Below, one piece after another: positions 26,265 through 35,204 of a DNA stretch of 64,000 nt. A program made the translations under genes and the position numbers. The DNA is from Geobacter sp. AOG2 (GTDB lineage: Bacteria > Desulfobacterota > Desulfuromonadia > Geobacterales > Pseudopelobacteraceae): the NCBI RefSeq assembly GCF_019972295.1, contig NZ_BLJA01000001.1, positions 1,822,117-1,886,116 of the forward strand, given 5' to 3'. How positions within the stretch are numbered: the first letter of the stretch is position 1; each line of letters opens with the position of its first letter. The notes beneath the pieces were generated by a model, which was not told the DNA's origin, did not search any database, and was given only the letters and a program-made list of their open reading frames with translations.

Positions 26265-27386
26265 ATGAATATGATCGGGTTCAAAAAACACCTTGCCAAG
26301 GGTTTGGCCGTGCTGGTGCTGCTTGTCGGCTGCGGGATGTGGTGGGGCTATGCCCATCTCACCACCCTGGTCCAGTCGCGCCTGAAAAGCATGGTCGGAG
26401 ACGGGCTGACTTTGGGCAAGGTAACCGCTCGATGGAACCGGGTAGAACTGGACAACGTGCGGATTGCCCGTCATGGCGGGCCCGGTCGTTTTGCCGATCG
26501 CCTCACCGTTGAACGGATCGTCATCCGCCCCAGCCTGCTTTCGCTCCTGAGTGGCAGGCTGGATATCAGCGAGATTGTCCTGGAAAAACCCTGGCTGCTT
26601 CTGGAAATAGCCCCGGACGGGTCGCTCGTGAAGATATTGCAACCCCGCAAGGAGCCTCCCTCCCGTTCGTCGCCCGCCTCCCTGCCGGTGCGGATCAATA
26701 CCCTCAAGATAAATAACGGCAGTCTGGACCTGCTTGACCGGCACATCTCCCGTAGAGGCGGGGTGGGGTTGAGCAACCCTCGTGAACAATACCATCTGGT
26801 CACATTCCAAAGCATTGCGTTCTCCGCCGATTTCCTGACCATGCCGGCTTCAAAGCGGGCGTCGCCGGTGCGTCTGGATGTGGCCTGTAAAGGTGGTGGG
26901 ACCCTTTCGGTGCGAGGCGAGATAACCCCCAAGGGGCTTGACACCCACCTTAAACTGGAACTTGCGGGACTTGATATTACCAAGTTCCGGCCCTACTTCC
27001 TCAAGAAGGGTGACCTGGGTGTGGCGTCCGGGAAGCTGTCCGCCAGTAGTACCATAACCATTGAAAACCGCCGCCTGAATGCCCCCGGCACCCTGCGCCT
27101 GAGCAATCTGGCCTTTGCCAATTCCGGGGCAAAGGGCTTGCTGATGGGGGTTCCCGCCTGGGCCTTTATCAAGTTCCTGTCCGACAACAAGGACGAACTC
27201 CAGGTTGATTTCTCACTGAGCGGCAGTCTCGACGATCCACATTTTGCCGTCCGCCAGACCCTGGTTGACCAAGTGGCCACAGCCCTGGCTTCCAAGATTG
27301 GCATCTCCAGCGTGACGAGTATCGGCAAGGGGATTATCGATATGGGGGAAAAGGGGATCAAAAAGATATTTGGCGGCGGGAAATAA
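26265..27386 (+). CDS. AsmA/DUF748-like membrane-anchored protein
   Basis: The 373-residue protein has one N-terminal membrane helix (about 12-28) and a long beta-rich periplasmic part with AsmA/DUF748 character: GLTLGKVTARWNRVELDNVRI, LSGRLDISEIVLEKPWL and, near the end, GSLDDPHFAV. AsmA-like proteins form grooves that bridge the periplasm and help lipids reach the outer membrane. GAAGAGGG precedes the ATG. It is the last gene of block B, which supports a lipid transport job. Placement in the family is by overall pattern. Confidence 0.72.
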   Translation: MNMIGFKKHLAKGLAVLVLLVGCGMWWGYAHLTTLVQSRLKSMVGDGLTLGKVTARWNRVELDNVRIARHGGPGRFADRLTVERIVIRPSLLSLLSGRLDISEIVLEKPWLLLEIAPDGSLVKILQPRKEPPSRSSPASLPVRINTLKINNGSLDLLDRHISRRGGVGLSNPREQYHLVTFQSIAFSADFLTMPASKRASPVRLDVACKGGGTLSVRGEITPKGLDTHLKLELAGLDITKFRPYFLKKGDLGVASGKLSASSTITIENRRLNAPGTLRLSNLAFANSGAKGLLMGVPAWAFIKFLSDNKDELQVDFSLSGSLDDPHFAVRQTLVDQVATALASKIGISSVTSIGKGIIDMGEKGIKKIFGGGK

Positions 27387-27470
27387 CCAGTAAATCTGGA
27401 ATCGATAGTTAACGGCCGATGAATGCCGATAAATGGCGGCACATCGAAAATGTGGGATGGACGGGGCGGT

Positions 27471-28058
27471 TCAGTGATAGAACGTTACGCCCACCAGAAA
27501 CTTGCTGGAATTAAGCGGTTCGTTGGGCGAGGCGGTACCAGCGTTGGAAATGTGATGATAACGATACTCGGCCATAAGCGCCGTGTTCTTGCGCAGAAAA
27601 TACTGCAACCCTGTCCCCCCCTGGTAGGAAAAATCCAGTTTGCTCCCCATGGTGGGTAGCCCAACATCCACAAAGAGTATCCCTCCGCCGGCAAAAACAT
27701 AAGGGTAGATGCCCTCCAGTCCGGTGAATTTCCAGCTTCCCAGAAGGTATCCCCCTACCATCGACCTGGCGTCGTGGTCCACGGCCATGTGATAAGGTAT
27801 CTCCACCAGCAGTTCGTGCCTTCCTTGATACCAGCTTCCCGTACCGACCTCATCAGAGAGGAATCGGCCATAACGGGCGATGACGTCCCAGGTCTGTACC
27901 TGGGTGCGGGTAGCGCCGAAATAGCGGTGGATGATGCCGTAACCGGTCAGCAGTGCGCATTCCGAGGAGGCCGTGGCGACAATTGTTTCTGCCCGGACAG
28001 ATAACGGGGTGAGGATGGCAATGAGGACAAGGGTGGTCAGGAGCGTTTTCTGTATCAT
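27471..28058 (-). CDS. pagL: PagL-like lipid A 3-O-deacylase (acyloxyacyl hydrolase family)
   Basis: The 195-residue outer-membrane beta-barrel has a signal peptide (cleavage near VRA-E, residue 23). The C-terminal signature EYRYHHISNAGTASPNEP contains the catalytic His169-x-Ser171 pair, with an acidic residue (Glu180) nearby, as in PagL. It ends in Phe-Tyr-His after alternating hydrophobics, like other outer-membrane proteins. It would remove the 3-O acyl chain of lipid A in the outer leaflet. It is the last gene of a minus-strand group with YihY- and TVP38-like genes. The ribosome binding site is weak. Confidence 0.82.
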   Translation of the reverse strand: MIQKTLLTTLVLIAILTPLSVRAETIVATASSECALLTGYGIIHRYFGATRTQVQTWDVIARYGRFLSDEVGTGSWYQGRHELLVEIPYHMAVDHDARSMVGGYLLGSWKFTGLEGIYPYVFAGGGILFVDVGLPTMGSKLDFSYQGGTGLQYFLRKNTALMAEYRYHHISNAGTASPNEPLNSSKFLVGVTFYH

Positions 28059-28106
28059 AGAGTGAGTTTTACCTACCTGTTATGCAGAGTGATGTTGTTT
28101 GTGACT

Positions 28107-29000
28107 TCAGGTCTCAAAGCCGGACTGCTCAACCGGGCTCGTTGCACGGGTCGATTCCAACTCGGCAATGATCTGGGCGCCCAAGAGCAGAATTATGGCC
28201 GACACCTCGATACTGAGCAGGGTCACCACCACCGTGGCAATTGAGCCGTAGATGATATTAACCATGGAGAGAGATGCGTAATACCAGACCAGTATCCGGC
28301 GGGTGATCTCCCAGAGCAGCGTGGCGGCCGCCCCACCGATGAGGGCGTGGCGAAAGGTAATTCGCACCACGGGCATCACCAGGTAGATGGAAGTGAGCAT
28401 CAGTAGTTCTCCGGCGATCCCCAAGATGTACAGTGCGATCCGCTCCGTGCCGGCCAGGCTCACACTCCAGTTGAACAGGATCAGATGCCGGTTTTCCAGG
28501 GTCTCCACCGCGCCCACCGCTACCGACACTACAATGATTCCCAGGGCAAGGGCACAAATGTAGACAAAGGGGATCAGGGCCGAAACGAGAAAACCGCGAC
28601 GCTCGTGTCTGACGTGGTGGAAAAAGATCACCGAGATGGCGTTTTCCAGGACCGAAAAGGCAATGGAACTGAAAAACAGCATGGCGATGAAACCGATGGA
28701 ACCGATCACCTGCCGGTTTTGCACGAAAACCCGTACCTGCTCAAGCAGGATGGCCGTATAGCCGGGCACCACCATCTCCAGGTAGGTCGCCATGGTTGCC
28801 ACCAACCGCTCCTCACCGATGATATGGGAAAGCACGGTCATGACGAGGATCGACATGGGCACCACCGATAGCAGGGTGTAGTAGGCGACGGCACCTGACA
28901 GCAGAAAGCCCTGGTTGCGCCGGAAATCCCGCATAACGGTAGCCATGAAACTAAAGAACCTGCCCGGTTTCCACGGACTGTCGTTTCGTTCATTCGTCAT
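28107..29000 (-). CDS. YihY/BrkB-family inner-membrane protein
   Basis: The 297-residue protein has about six membrane helices. It begins with the family signature FRRNQGFLLSGAVAYYTLLSVVPM and later has FRHALIGGAAATLLWEITR. This family was once annotated as RNase BN and is now held to be a membrane protein of unclear function. The start is ATG 29000, four bases after the upstream gene's stop; a longer frame upstream is only a shadow of that gene. GGAAGG lies 12 or more bases upstream, and coupled reinitiation is likely. Confidence 0.88.
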   Translation of the reverse strand: MTNERNDSPWKPGRFFSFMATVMRDFRRNQGFLLSGAVAYYTLLSVVPMSILVMTVLSHIIGEERLVATMATYLEMVVPGYTAILLEQVRVFVQNRQVIGSIGFIAMLFFSSIAFSVLENAISVIFFHHVRHERRGFLVSALIPFVYICALALGIIVVSVAVGAVETLENRHLILFNWSVSLAGTERIALYILGIAGELLMLTSIYLVMPVVRITFRHALIGGAAATLLWEITRRILVWYYASLSMVNIIYGSIATVVVTLLSIEVSAIILLLGAQIIAELESTRATSPVEQSGFET

Positions 29001-29004
29001 GGTT

Positions 29005-29718
29005 TTAGCGTTCACCTTCCGGTGGATCTGCCTCCTTTGTGGCTGCGTCCCACCATTCAGGCCGGTTTCGTTTGATCCAGACCGGGATGGCCAGCAGCAG
29101 GGCGACCAAGGCAAGTCCCAGGATTATCTGCTGCGTCAGGGAAACGCCCGTAAAGAACGTTTTTCCGTAGTAGTTGAGCAAAATGGTGCCGGGGGTCATA
29201 CCCACCAGTGTCGTCAGGGCAAAGATTCTTAGCGACATGCCGGTCAGGCCGGCGCCGTAGCTGACCAGGGCGAAAGAGAAGACCGGTTCGAAGCGGGCGA
29301 ACAGGACAATGTACGCCATCTGACGTTGTGGGTAACGGCCGTTGAAGGCCACCTCCCGGTGCAGGAGCCGGGTGATTGCCTCCCTGCCCAGAGCATGGGC
29401 CAGGAGAAAACAGGCAATGGCCCCGGCCTCGGAGCCGATGAGTGAGTAGATGGTGCCCCAGAATGGGCCAAAGATGACGCCACCGGCCACATCCAGGGGG
29501 GCGTTGGGGACAACGGTCAGCACGATGGCAACGGTTCTGAGGAGGATATAGGCCAGGGGCGCCAGAATCCCCATGCTCTTGATCCAGATTTCGAGCCATC
29601 TGGGGTCAAGCCATTCGGGCGGTAAATCCCGCAACACGAGGATGCAGAGAACGACCAGGAGGAGGGCGAGCAACACCGCCTTGAACAGACACGCCCTATC
29701 TTTGCCGCTTTTTTTCAT
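29005..29718 (-). CDS. TVP38/TMEM64 (DedA/VTT-domain) membrane protein
   Basis: The 237-residue integral membrane protein has the VTT-domain pattern: VPNAPLDVAGGVIFGPFWGTIYSLIGSEAGAIACF in the first half and a re-entrant GMTPGTILLNYYGK segment. These are features of TVP38/DedA relatives, proposed to scramble phospholipids or undecaprenyl phosphate. It precedes the YihY-type gene by four bases, so they form one unit with pagL. An envelope-lipid theme fits the neighbouring cluster. Confidence 0.87.
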   Translation of the reverse strand: MKKSGKDRACLFKAVLLALLLVVLCILVLRDLPPEWLDPRWLEIWIKSMGILAPLAYILLRTVAIVLTVVPNAPLDVAGGVIFGPFWGTIYSLIGSEAGAIACFLLAHALGREAITRLLHREVAFNGRYPQRQMAYIVLFARFEPVFSFALVSYGAGLTGMSLRIFALTTLVGMTPGTILLNYYGKTFFTGVSLTQQIILGLALVALLLAIPVWIKRNRPEWWDAATKEADPPEGER

Positions 29719-29819
29719 GTTCTCTCACGGTTCCGTTTACGAGGAAAGTTCGGTGTTACCGATCGGTCTGTTAACGACGTTAGGCTTGCTTTGGTGCAAC
29801 ATCGTATGGAACGACGCCG

Positions 29820-31238
29820 TCACCACTTTTGCTTCCGCTCAAAGGCCAGGATCTCCGGCAGGTTGCGCAGGAAAGCCAGGATACTGTGAGGCGATTTCCA
29901 GATCATCTTCGTGTAGCCCCAGTGAATACGGGTGCGGTGATAGAAGCGGCGGATGAATTCGTTGTAGAGTTCCTCCAACTGATCCTTGGTCATCCCCGTG
30001 GGCACGAAGACGAAGTTCATGCAGTTCATCAACTCCCACTTCTCGTCGAACTCACCCTGCTCGCGGATGGTCTTGTAGATTGGAGCACCGGGGAAAGGGG
30101 TGAACTTGGTAACGTTGATCTCTTCCAGCGGCAGAGACAGAGCATAGTCGATGGTACGACGGATGGCGGTTTCGTCCTCCCCCGGCAGGCCGATCATGAA
30201 GAGTCCTTTGACCCGCATGCCCGCCTTCTTGACCATCTGCAGCTTCATGCCCACCTCATCAAGCCCGTAAAATTTGCGATGCTTCCTGAGCACCTCCGGG
30301 TCGCCGGATTCGATGCCGAAGTTGACCTGCCAGCAACCGGAACGTTTGAGCAGCGACAGCAGTTCCGCATCCACATGCTCCAACCGGGCAATGCAATTGT
30401 AAGTAACGTTCAGCCTTTTTTTTGCTTTCAGGTCGCAGAATTCCGCTACCCGTTTGCGGTCGAAGGTGAACAGGTCGTCGTAGAAAAAGACATGGCGGAT
30501 GCCGTAGTTGCGGTTGAGCATAGCTACGTGTTCGACGATGTACTCGGGCGAATTGAAGCGGAATCCGCGGGAGAATACCGAACGGTCGCAGTAGGAACAG
30601 GCATAGGGGCAGCCACGACTGGAGATGATACTCGTGTTGGGGGCTGTGGGAAAGCTGAACAGCGGCAGGGTGTAGCGTTTGGGGAAACCGGGCAGCAGGT
30701 GATAGGCGGGAAACGGGAGATCGTCCAGATTGGCGATCAGTTCGCGTGGGGCTGTAGCCACACCCCTGCCGTCGCGGCGGAAGGCGATGCCGGGCAGGGA
30801 CTCCGCCCCCATGAAGCCGGCCTGGGCCAGCTCCAGCATGGTCTGCTCCCCCTCGCCGATCACCAGGAAGTCGATAGCAGGGAAGCCGTCCAGGAGCGGC
30901 GCACCCATGGTGCAGGGGTGCGCACCGCCAAAAACCGTGACGATCCCGGCATCCCGCTCCTTAACGGCGCTGGCGATGCGATATCCTTCATGGAATGCCG
31001 AGGTTGTGGTGGAAAACCCCACGGCGTCGGGCTTGCGGCGGATGACTTCGTCGGCCAGATCGTCAACCTCCATGGGCGTGGCATAGCAGTCGATGATCTC
31101 GACCTCTATGCCGTGGCGCTCAAGCCAGGCGGCAATGCTCATGATCCCCAGGGGGGGCATGATATTGAAAATGGTGGTGATATCCTGCACGCCCGGCATG
31201 AAGTTGCTGCCGTGGGGATGGACGAAGAGAACCTTCAC
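29820..31238 (-). CDS. B12-binding-domain radical SAM protein
   Basis: The 472-residue protein has an N-terminal cobalamin-binding domain (VFGGAHPCTMG, VIGEGE) and CPYACSYC (Cys 210, 214, 217) with TPFPGAPIY near residue 380. It starts with GTG 31238, which overlaps the stop of the cupredoxin gene (GTGA), so the two are coupled. It resembles BchE/P-methylase-type enzymes in layout. It is separate from the plus-strand lipid cluster but is the sixth radical SAM gene within 30 kb. Substrate unknown. Confidence 0.86.
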   Translation of the reverse strand: MKVLFVHPHGSNFMPGVQDITTIFNIMPPLGIMSIAAWLERHGIEVEIIDCYATPMEVDDLADEVIRRKPDAVGFSTTTSAFHEGYRIASAVKERDAGIVTVFGGAHPCTMGAPLLDGFPAIDFLVIGEGEQTMLELAQAGFMGAESLPGIAFRRDGRGVATAPRELIANLDDLPFPAYHLLPGFPKRYTLPLFSFPTAPNTSIISSRGCPYACSYCDRSVFSRGFRFNSPEYIVEHVAMLNRNYGIRHVFFYDDLFTFDRKRVAEFCDLKAKKRLNVTYNCIARLEHVDAELLSLLKRSGCWQVNFGIESGDPEVLRKHRKFYGLDEVGMKLQMVKKAGMRVKGLFMIGLPGEDETAIRRTIDYALSLPLEEINVTKFTPFPGAPIYKTIREQGEFDEKWELMNCMNFVFVPTGMTKDQLEELYNEFIRRFYHRTRIHWGYTKMIWKSPHSILAFLRNLPEILAFERKQKW

Positions 31239-31633
31239 TCAACAACCTCCAGGACGCCTTCCATGCCCTTGCCACGCTGGCTGGCCAGAAAGGGCGGCTT
31301 TTTTTCGCAGTAGAACGGGTAGCTGCCCACCTTGGTGGGGGCGAAGGCAATGGTCTTCAGGTCGTGGGAGAGCGATTCGTTGATCTTGATGCCTGCCTCG
31401 GGGGCGTCAATGACGAAGGAGTGGGTGATGAACCAGCCGTCCTTGCGCACCAGCAGTTCCAACGGCTGGTTGACCTTGACCACAATGTGGTTGGGCTTGA
31501 AGAAGTAATCGCCCCCCAATACCTCCGCCCGCTGGGCCCCGTCCTTGTCCACGGGCACGATGAACGGTACGCCGTCGGCGCACACGGCTACCGTGGCAAA
31601 CATGAGTAGCGGGCTGACAATTATCGGTTTCAT
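31235..31633 (-). CDS. Secreted cupredoxin-domain protein
   Basis: A 132-residue protein with a signal peptide (cleavage near VCA-D, residue 19) and a cupredoxin fold: NHIVVKVNQPLELLVRKD, His71 in WFITHSFVID, Cys109 in YPFYCEKK and Met124 in GKGMEG. The second copper histidine usually lying between the Cys and the Met is not seen (Gln119 stands there), so copper binding may be altered. AGGAGG eight bases before ATG 31633 fixes the start. It is translationally coupled to the B12 radical SAM gene. An electron-transfer or copper-related role is inferred. Confidence 0.8.
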   Translation of the reverse strand: MKPIIVSPLLMFATVAVCADGVPFIVPVDKDGAQRAEVLGGDYFFKPNHIVVKVNQPLELLVRKDGWFITHSFVIDAPEAGIKINESLSHDLKTIAFAPTKVGSYPFYCEKKPPFLASQRGKGMEGVLEVVE

Positions 31634-31822
31634 GATGCTGACCTCCTGGCGCCGCATCCTTAGTTGCCGCGGAGCAGGCAGAGAATTGGGACCGTGCGTT
31701 ATTATTTTATAGACTAGCATAGCCGGGCACAAATTCCATGCATTTATTGGGCGGGGAATGCCGAGGAAAGCGGTACTCCTCCTTTGACAATTGGTGCAAA
31801 ATAGGCCATAGTTCAACGCTCA

Positions 31823-31968
31823 GTGTGGTTAGTTCATCCACGTCATTCCGAGCTATTTTGGCTGCTGCCGTCGTTGGGGCTTCTTGATGTAGGCCCTGTT
31901 ACACCTGCGTCGCCCTGCCTTGGCCCCGGCCAAAATTACTCGGAATCATTTCCCGCGATTATCCATAC
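31823..31968. repeat. 146-bp palindromic intergenic element, copy 1
   Basis: A long imperfect palindrome whose ends are GTGTGGTTAG and (facing) TTATCCATAC. The inner arms pair over ATTCCGAGCTATTTTGGC. It aligns along its whole length, and with identical total length, to 63755-63900. It lies between the cupredoxin and ruvB genes. The form suggests a non-autonomous mobile element or a structured intergenic repeat; no coding region is inside. Confidence 0.75.
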
Positions 31969-32010
31969 GAGATGCTAGCGGTTGATACCGGTAACAACAG
32001 CGGAGTAGCA

Positions 32011-33030
32011 ATGCAGCAGCGCGCCATCACACCCGAAAAAAGCGACGATGATTCTCAATTCGATGCCACCCTGCGGCCCCGCGCCCTGGCGGACTACATC
32101 GGCCAGGAAAAGATCAAGGGCAATCTGCGGCTGTTCATCGATGCGGCCAGGGGCAGGGGGGAAGCACTTGACCATGTCCTGCTCTACGGCCCCCCCGGCC
32201 TCGGCAAGACTACCCTTGCCAATATTGTGGCCTGCGAGATGGGGGTCAACATCAAGTCGACCTCGGGACCGGTTATCGAGCGCCCCGGTGATTTGGCAGC
32301 TATCCTGACCAATCTGGAACCCCACGACGTACTCTTCATCGATGAGATCCACCGGTTGTCCCACGTGGTCGAGGAGATTCTCTACCCGGCCATGGAGGAT
32401 TTCCAACTTGATATCATCATCGGTCAAGGGCCGAGCGCTCGCAGCATCAAGCTTGATCTGCCACGTTTCACCCTGGTGGGGGCCACAACCAGGGCCGGGC
32501 TACTTTCCTCGCCGCTACGGGACCGTTTCGGTGTGATTTCGCGCCTTGAATTCTACACTGAACAGGAACTGGCCACAATTATCAGCCGTTCATCCCGGAT
32601 CCTGGGGATGGAGATCGAGTCCGAGGGGGCTGTCGAGCTTGCCCGGCGCAGTCGCGGCACCCCCCGTATCGCTAACCGCCTTCTGCGGAGGGTGCGTGAC
32701 TTTGCCCAGGTACGGGCCAACGGGGTCATCACCCGCACGGTGGTTCAGGATACGCTCAAGCTGCTGGAGATCGACGAAATGGGTTTTGACCAGATGGATC
32801 GCATGATCCTTCTGACGATCATCGACAAGTTCACCGGTGGCCCGGTGGGGCTGGATACCATCGCCGCTGCCATCGGCGAAGAGAGTGACACCATCGAGGA
32901 TGTGTATGAACCGTTTCTCATCCAGAACGGCTTCCTGAACCGCACCCCGCGCGGCCGGGTCGCCACTCGCGCCGCCTATCTGCACTTCGACCGCATAGCG
33001 CCTGAATCGCCTCAAGGGAACCTATTCTGA
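32011..33030 (+). CDS. ruvB: Holliday junction branch migration helicase RuvB
   Basis: The 339-residue AAA+ motor of the RuvAB complex drives branch migration of Holliday junctions. Walker A GPPGLGKT is near 60-67, Walker B FIDEIHRL near 110, the sensor GATTRAG follows, and the C-terminal winged helix carries [16 protein letters not shown] 32011 with GGAG five bases upstream gives the family's usual length (about 337); an in-frame start 39 bases earlier is less likely. ruvA and ruvC are not in the window. It heads an operon with two unusual genes. Confidence 0.97.
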   Translation: MQQRAITPEKSDDDSQFDATLRPRALADYIGQEKIKGNLRLFIDAARGRGEALDHVLLYGPPGLGKTTLANIVACEMGVNIKSTSGPVIERPGDLAAILTNLEPHDVLFIDEIHRLSHVVEEILYPAMEDFQLDIIIGQGPSARSIKLDLPRFTLVGATTRAGLLSSPLRDRFGVISRLEFYTEQELATIISRSSRILGMEIESEGAVELARRSRGTPRIANRLLRRVRDFAQVRANGVITRTVVQDTLKLLEIDEMGFDQMDRMILLTIIDKFTGGPVGLDTIAAAIGEESDTIEDVYEPFLIQNGFLNRTPRGRVATRAAYLHFDRIAPESPQGNLF

Positions 33031-33032
33031 CG

Positions 33033-33743
33033 ATGCAGCAGTTTTTTGATTTTCCCATAAAACCCGCGTACAGCTTCGATGGCTTCGTCTCCTGCGACGG
33101 CAATGCTGCGGCTTTGCAGTTCGCCCGGCGCATCGCCGATCCGGCCGATGCCGAGAACCTGCTCTACCTGCACGGCCCGGCAGGTTCCGGCAAGACGCAC
33201 CTGCTGAAAGCCATCGCCCACTCCCTCTGTCCCGCTGAAACCGCCTGCTACCTGTCATGCCGTGATAACTTATCCGCGCATGAACTCGTCGCCCGCTTCA
33301 ACGGCGTACCGATCCTGGTGGTGGATGACCTGCACCTGCTGCCCGATGAGGCAGCCCTGCGGGCAGCCCTGTGGCAGGTATTCAACGACTTCTATTCCAG
33401 TGGCCGGAAAGTAGCCTTGGCCGGCCTCCTGCCGCCCCGCGAGCTGCCCTACCTGGACGACCACCTGATTTCGCGTCTTTTGTGGGGCCTTGTCGCCCGT
33501 GTGGATGCCTCCGACGATCATTCCCGGCGTATGATCCTGAGAAAGATTGCCGATGACCGTCAGGTGAGGGTACCTGATGATGTGGTCGATTACATCCTGA
33601 TGACCGCCAGTCGTGAGGTCGGCGACCTGATCGCGGCTTTTGAGGCGCTTTTCCGGCTTTCCATGGCCGAACAACGCCGTATAACCTTGCCGCTGGCCCG
33701 CCAATCCCGTGAGCTCATGCAGGGCAGGGGGATAGCGCCATGA
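33033..33743 (+). CDS. Hda-like DnaA paralogue
   Basis: The 236-residue AAA+ protein resembles DnaA domain III and Hda. It has Walker A GPAGSGKT (48-55), Walker B ILVVDDLHLL near 90, and a C-terminal lid/sensor region. It lacks the DNA-binding domain IV of DnaA. The N terminus MQQFFDFPI resembles a sliding-clamp-binding motif as in Hda, so a role in inactivating DnaA-ATP after initiation is plausible. It starts two bases after ruvB and overlaps the next gene (ATGA). Confidence 0.82.
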   Translation: MQQFFDFPIKPAYSFDGFVSCDGNAAALQFARRIADPADAENLLYLHGPAGSGKTHLLKAIAHSLCPAETACYLSCRDNLSAHELVARFNGVPILVVDDLHLLPDEAALRAALWQVFNDFYSSGRKVALAGLLPPRELPYLDDHLISRLLWGLVARVDASDDHSRRMILRKIADDRQVRVPDDVVDYILMTASREVGDLIAAFEALFRLSMAEQRRITLPLARQSRELMQGRGIAP

Positions 33744-35071
33744 CCCCCCCCTTTCGCAATAGTCTCAAAACTCCCGAAGAGGTCGAGCTGGAACGCAAAC
33801 AACGCGAGTTGAAGCGTTTCCAACTCGAACTTGGGGATTGGGAGAGGATGTTTTCCGATCTCAAGGCCGAAATCCGTACCTTCGAGCAACTCTATGAGGA
33901 TACCTTGGGGGGGCGGATCACCGTACTGGAAGAGCTGGAATGGCAGGTGAACGGTATCCTCGGCACGGAAAAGGCGCCTCCCCGTCAGGAATCTCTGTCG
34001 GACGAACAGGTGTTCAGCCATTTTCGGCGCACGACCGACTTGCTGGACGATGATGATGAAAGTCCGCCCGACACCTCCTCAATGAGCATCAAGTCACTCT
34101 ATCGCGGGGTCGCCAAGGCGGTACATCCCGATTTGGCTTCCGACGAGGCGGACCGCCTGCGACGCCAGGAGTTGATGTCAGTTGCCAACCAGGCCTACGA
34201 ATCGGGAGATCGCAAATCCCTTGAAGAGCTGTTTTGGGATTGGGAGGTGGGAACCGGTACGGTCTCCGGCAAAGACATCGCTTCTGAGCTGGTGAGGGTG
34301 ATCCGTCAGATCGCCAGGACGCAGCAGAATATCCATGCCGTTATCCTCCAAATCGACGAACTGAAACAGACGGACATTTATCGTTTCAAGCTGCGGGTAG
34401 CCGATGCCCAGGCAGAGGGGATCGACCTTTTGGCTGAAATGGTTGCCAAGGCGGATGAGGATATTTCCGTGTTGCGCAAACGGCTTTCGGTGTTGCGGGG
34501 CGAAGAGGCCATGGTCGATACCCCGAGCTCACCCAATGTGAAAACGCGTGTTATTCGTTTTCCCGCGGATAAGAACTATGGCACGCTCTATGTCCGTAAT
34601 GTCGGTTCAATGGACTATCGAGACTGGCAATGGCTGGGGAACGCGCGTGGCGTTAAAGAGATATTTCTTAACAAGGGTGTGCGGCTGGACGTCAAGGGGG
34701 TTGACGGCAACGGGCTGGATTTCCTGGATACCCTGCATCCAGAGGATCTTCAGGCGCTGTTTCTGAACGATGTGGGCGACAGCGCCCTGGCGCACGTCAC
34801 ACGTCTTACGGGGCTTCAGGAACTATGTCTCTCCAATACCACCATCAGCGAGGAGGGACTTGCCCAACTCGTTTCGCTCGGCGAATTGCAGCGCATCTAT
34901 ATCTATCATACCGCCATCGGCGACCGGGGACTCCACAATCTGACCCGTCTCAAAGGACTGAAATGGCTGACCTGTAGTGGCACAATGATCAGCGAGGAGG
35001 GCCTGAACCACTTCCGTCAGGCGCTGCCCGACTGCAAGGCCGTGAGTTTTAAGTGGCGCTATGACAAATAA
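33740..35071 (+). CDS. Coiled-coil / J-like / leucine-rich-repeat protein
   Basis: The 443-residue protein has three parts. Residues 10-75 are a charged coiled coil. Residues 115-165 resemble a J-domain, with the HPD tripeptide at 129-131 (KAVHPDLAS) and following helix. Residues 290-443 contain leucine-rich repeats, for example LTGLQELCLSNTTISEEGL and LKGLKWLTCSGTMISEEGL, about 24 residues each. It overlaps the Hda-like gene. A J-domain suggests recruitment of DnaK and the LRR a protein-binding surface. The combination is unusual and its partner is unknown. A second coiled coil spans about 185-260. Confidence 0.7.
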   Translation: MTPPFRNSLKTPEEVELERKQRELKRFQLELGDWERMFSDLKAEIRTFEQLYEDTLGGRITVLEELEWQVNGILGTEKAPPRQESLSDEQVFSHFRRTTDLLDDDDESPPDTSSMSIKSLYRGVAKAVHPDLASDEADRLRRQELMSVANQAYESGDRKSLEELFWDWEVGTGTVSGKDIASELVRVIRQIARTQQNIHAVILQIDELKQTDIYRFKLRVADAQAEGIDLLAEMVAKADEDISVLRKRLSVLRGEEAMVDTPSSPNVKTRVIRFPADKNYGTLYVRNVGSMDYRDWQWLGNARGVKEIFLNKGVRLDVKGVDGNGLDFLDTLHPEDLQALFLNDVGDSALAHVTRLTGLQELCLSNTTISEEGLAQLVSLGELQRIYIYHTAIGDRGLHNLTRLKGLKWLTCSGTMISEEGLNHFRQALPDCKAVSFKWRYDK

Positions 35072-35137
35072 GGTTGTGACGACAATATCGTGACTTTGCG
35101 GGCTTCCTGTTGCTTGTAACGTATTCGCGCGCCTCCC

Positions 35138-35165
35138 TTTCCATTTTTCTCACCCTGTTTATAAT
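35138..35165 (+). promoter_or_regulatory. Predicted promoter of tex
   Basis: A perfect -10 TATAAT (35160-35165) with a partial -35 TTTCCA (35138-35143) at 16-bp spacing lies 39 bases before the tex start. Confidence 0.5.
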
Positions 35166-35204
35166 ATGCACCTCCAAAAAAATCACGAAGGAACAGGAAA
35201 CCCC

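Noticed and set aside
29829-31313. Long open frame on the plus strand opposite the B12 radical SAM gene
   Set aside because: It mirrors the real minus-strand gene; its translation shows no recognisable motif and has shadow-like composition.
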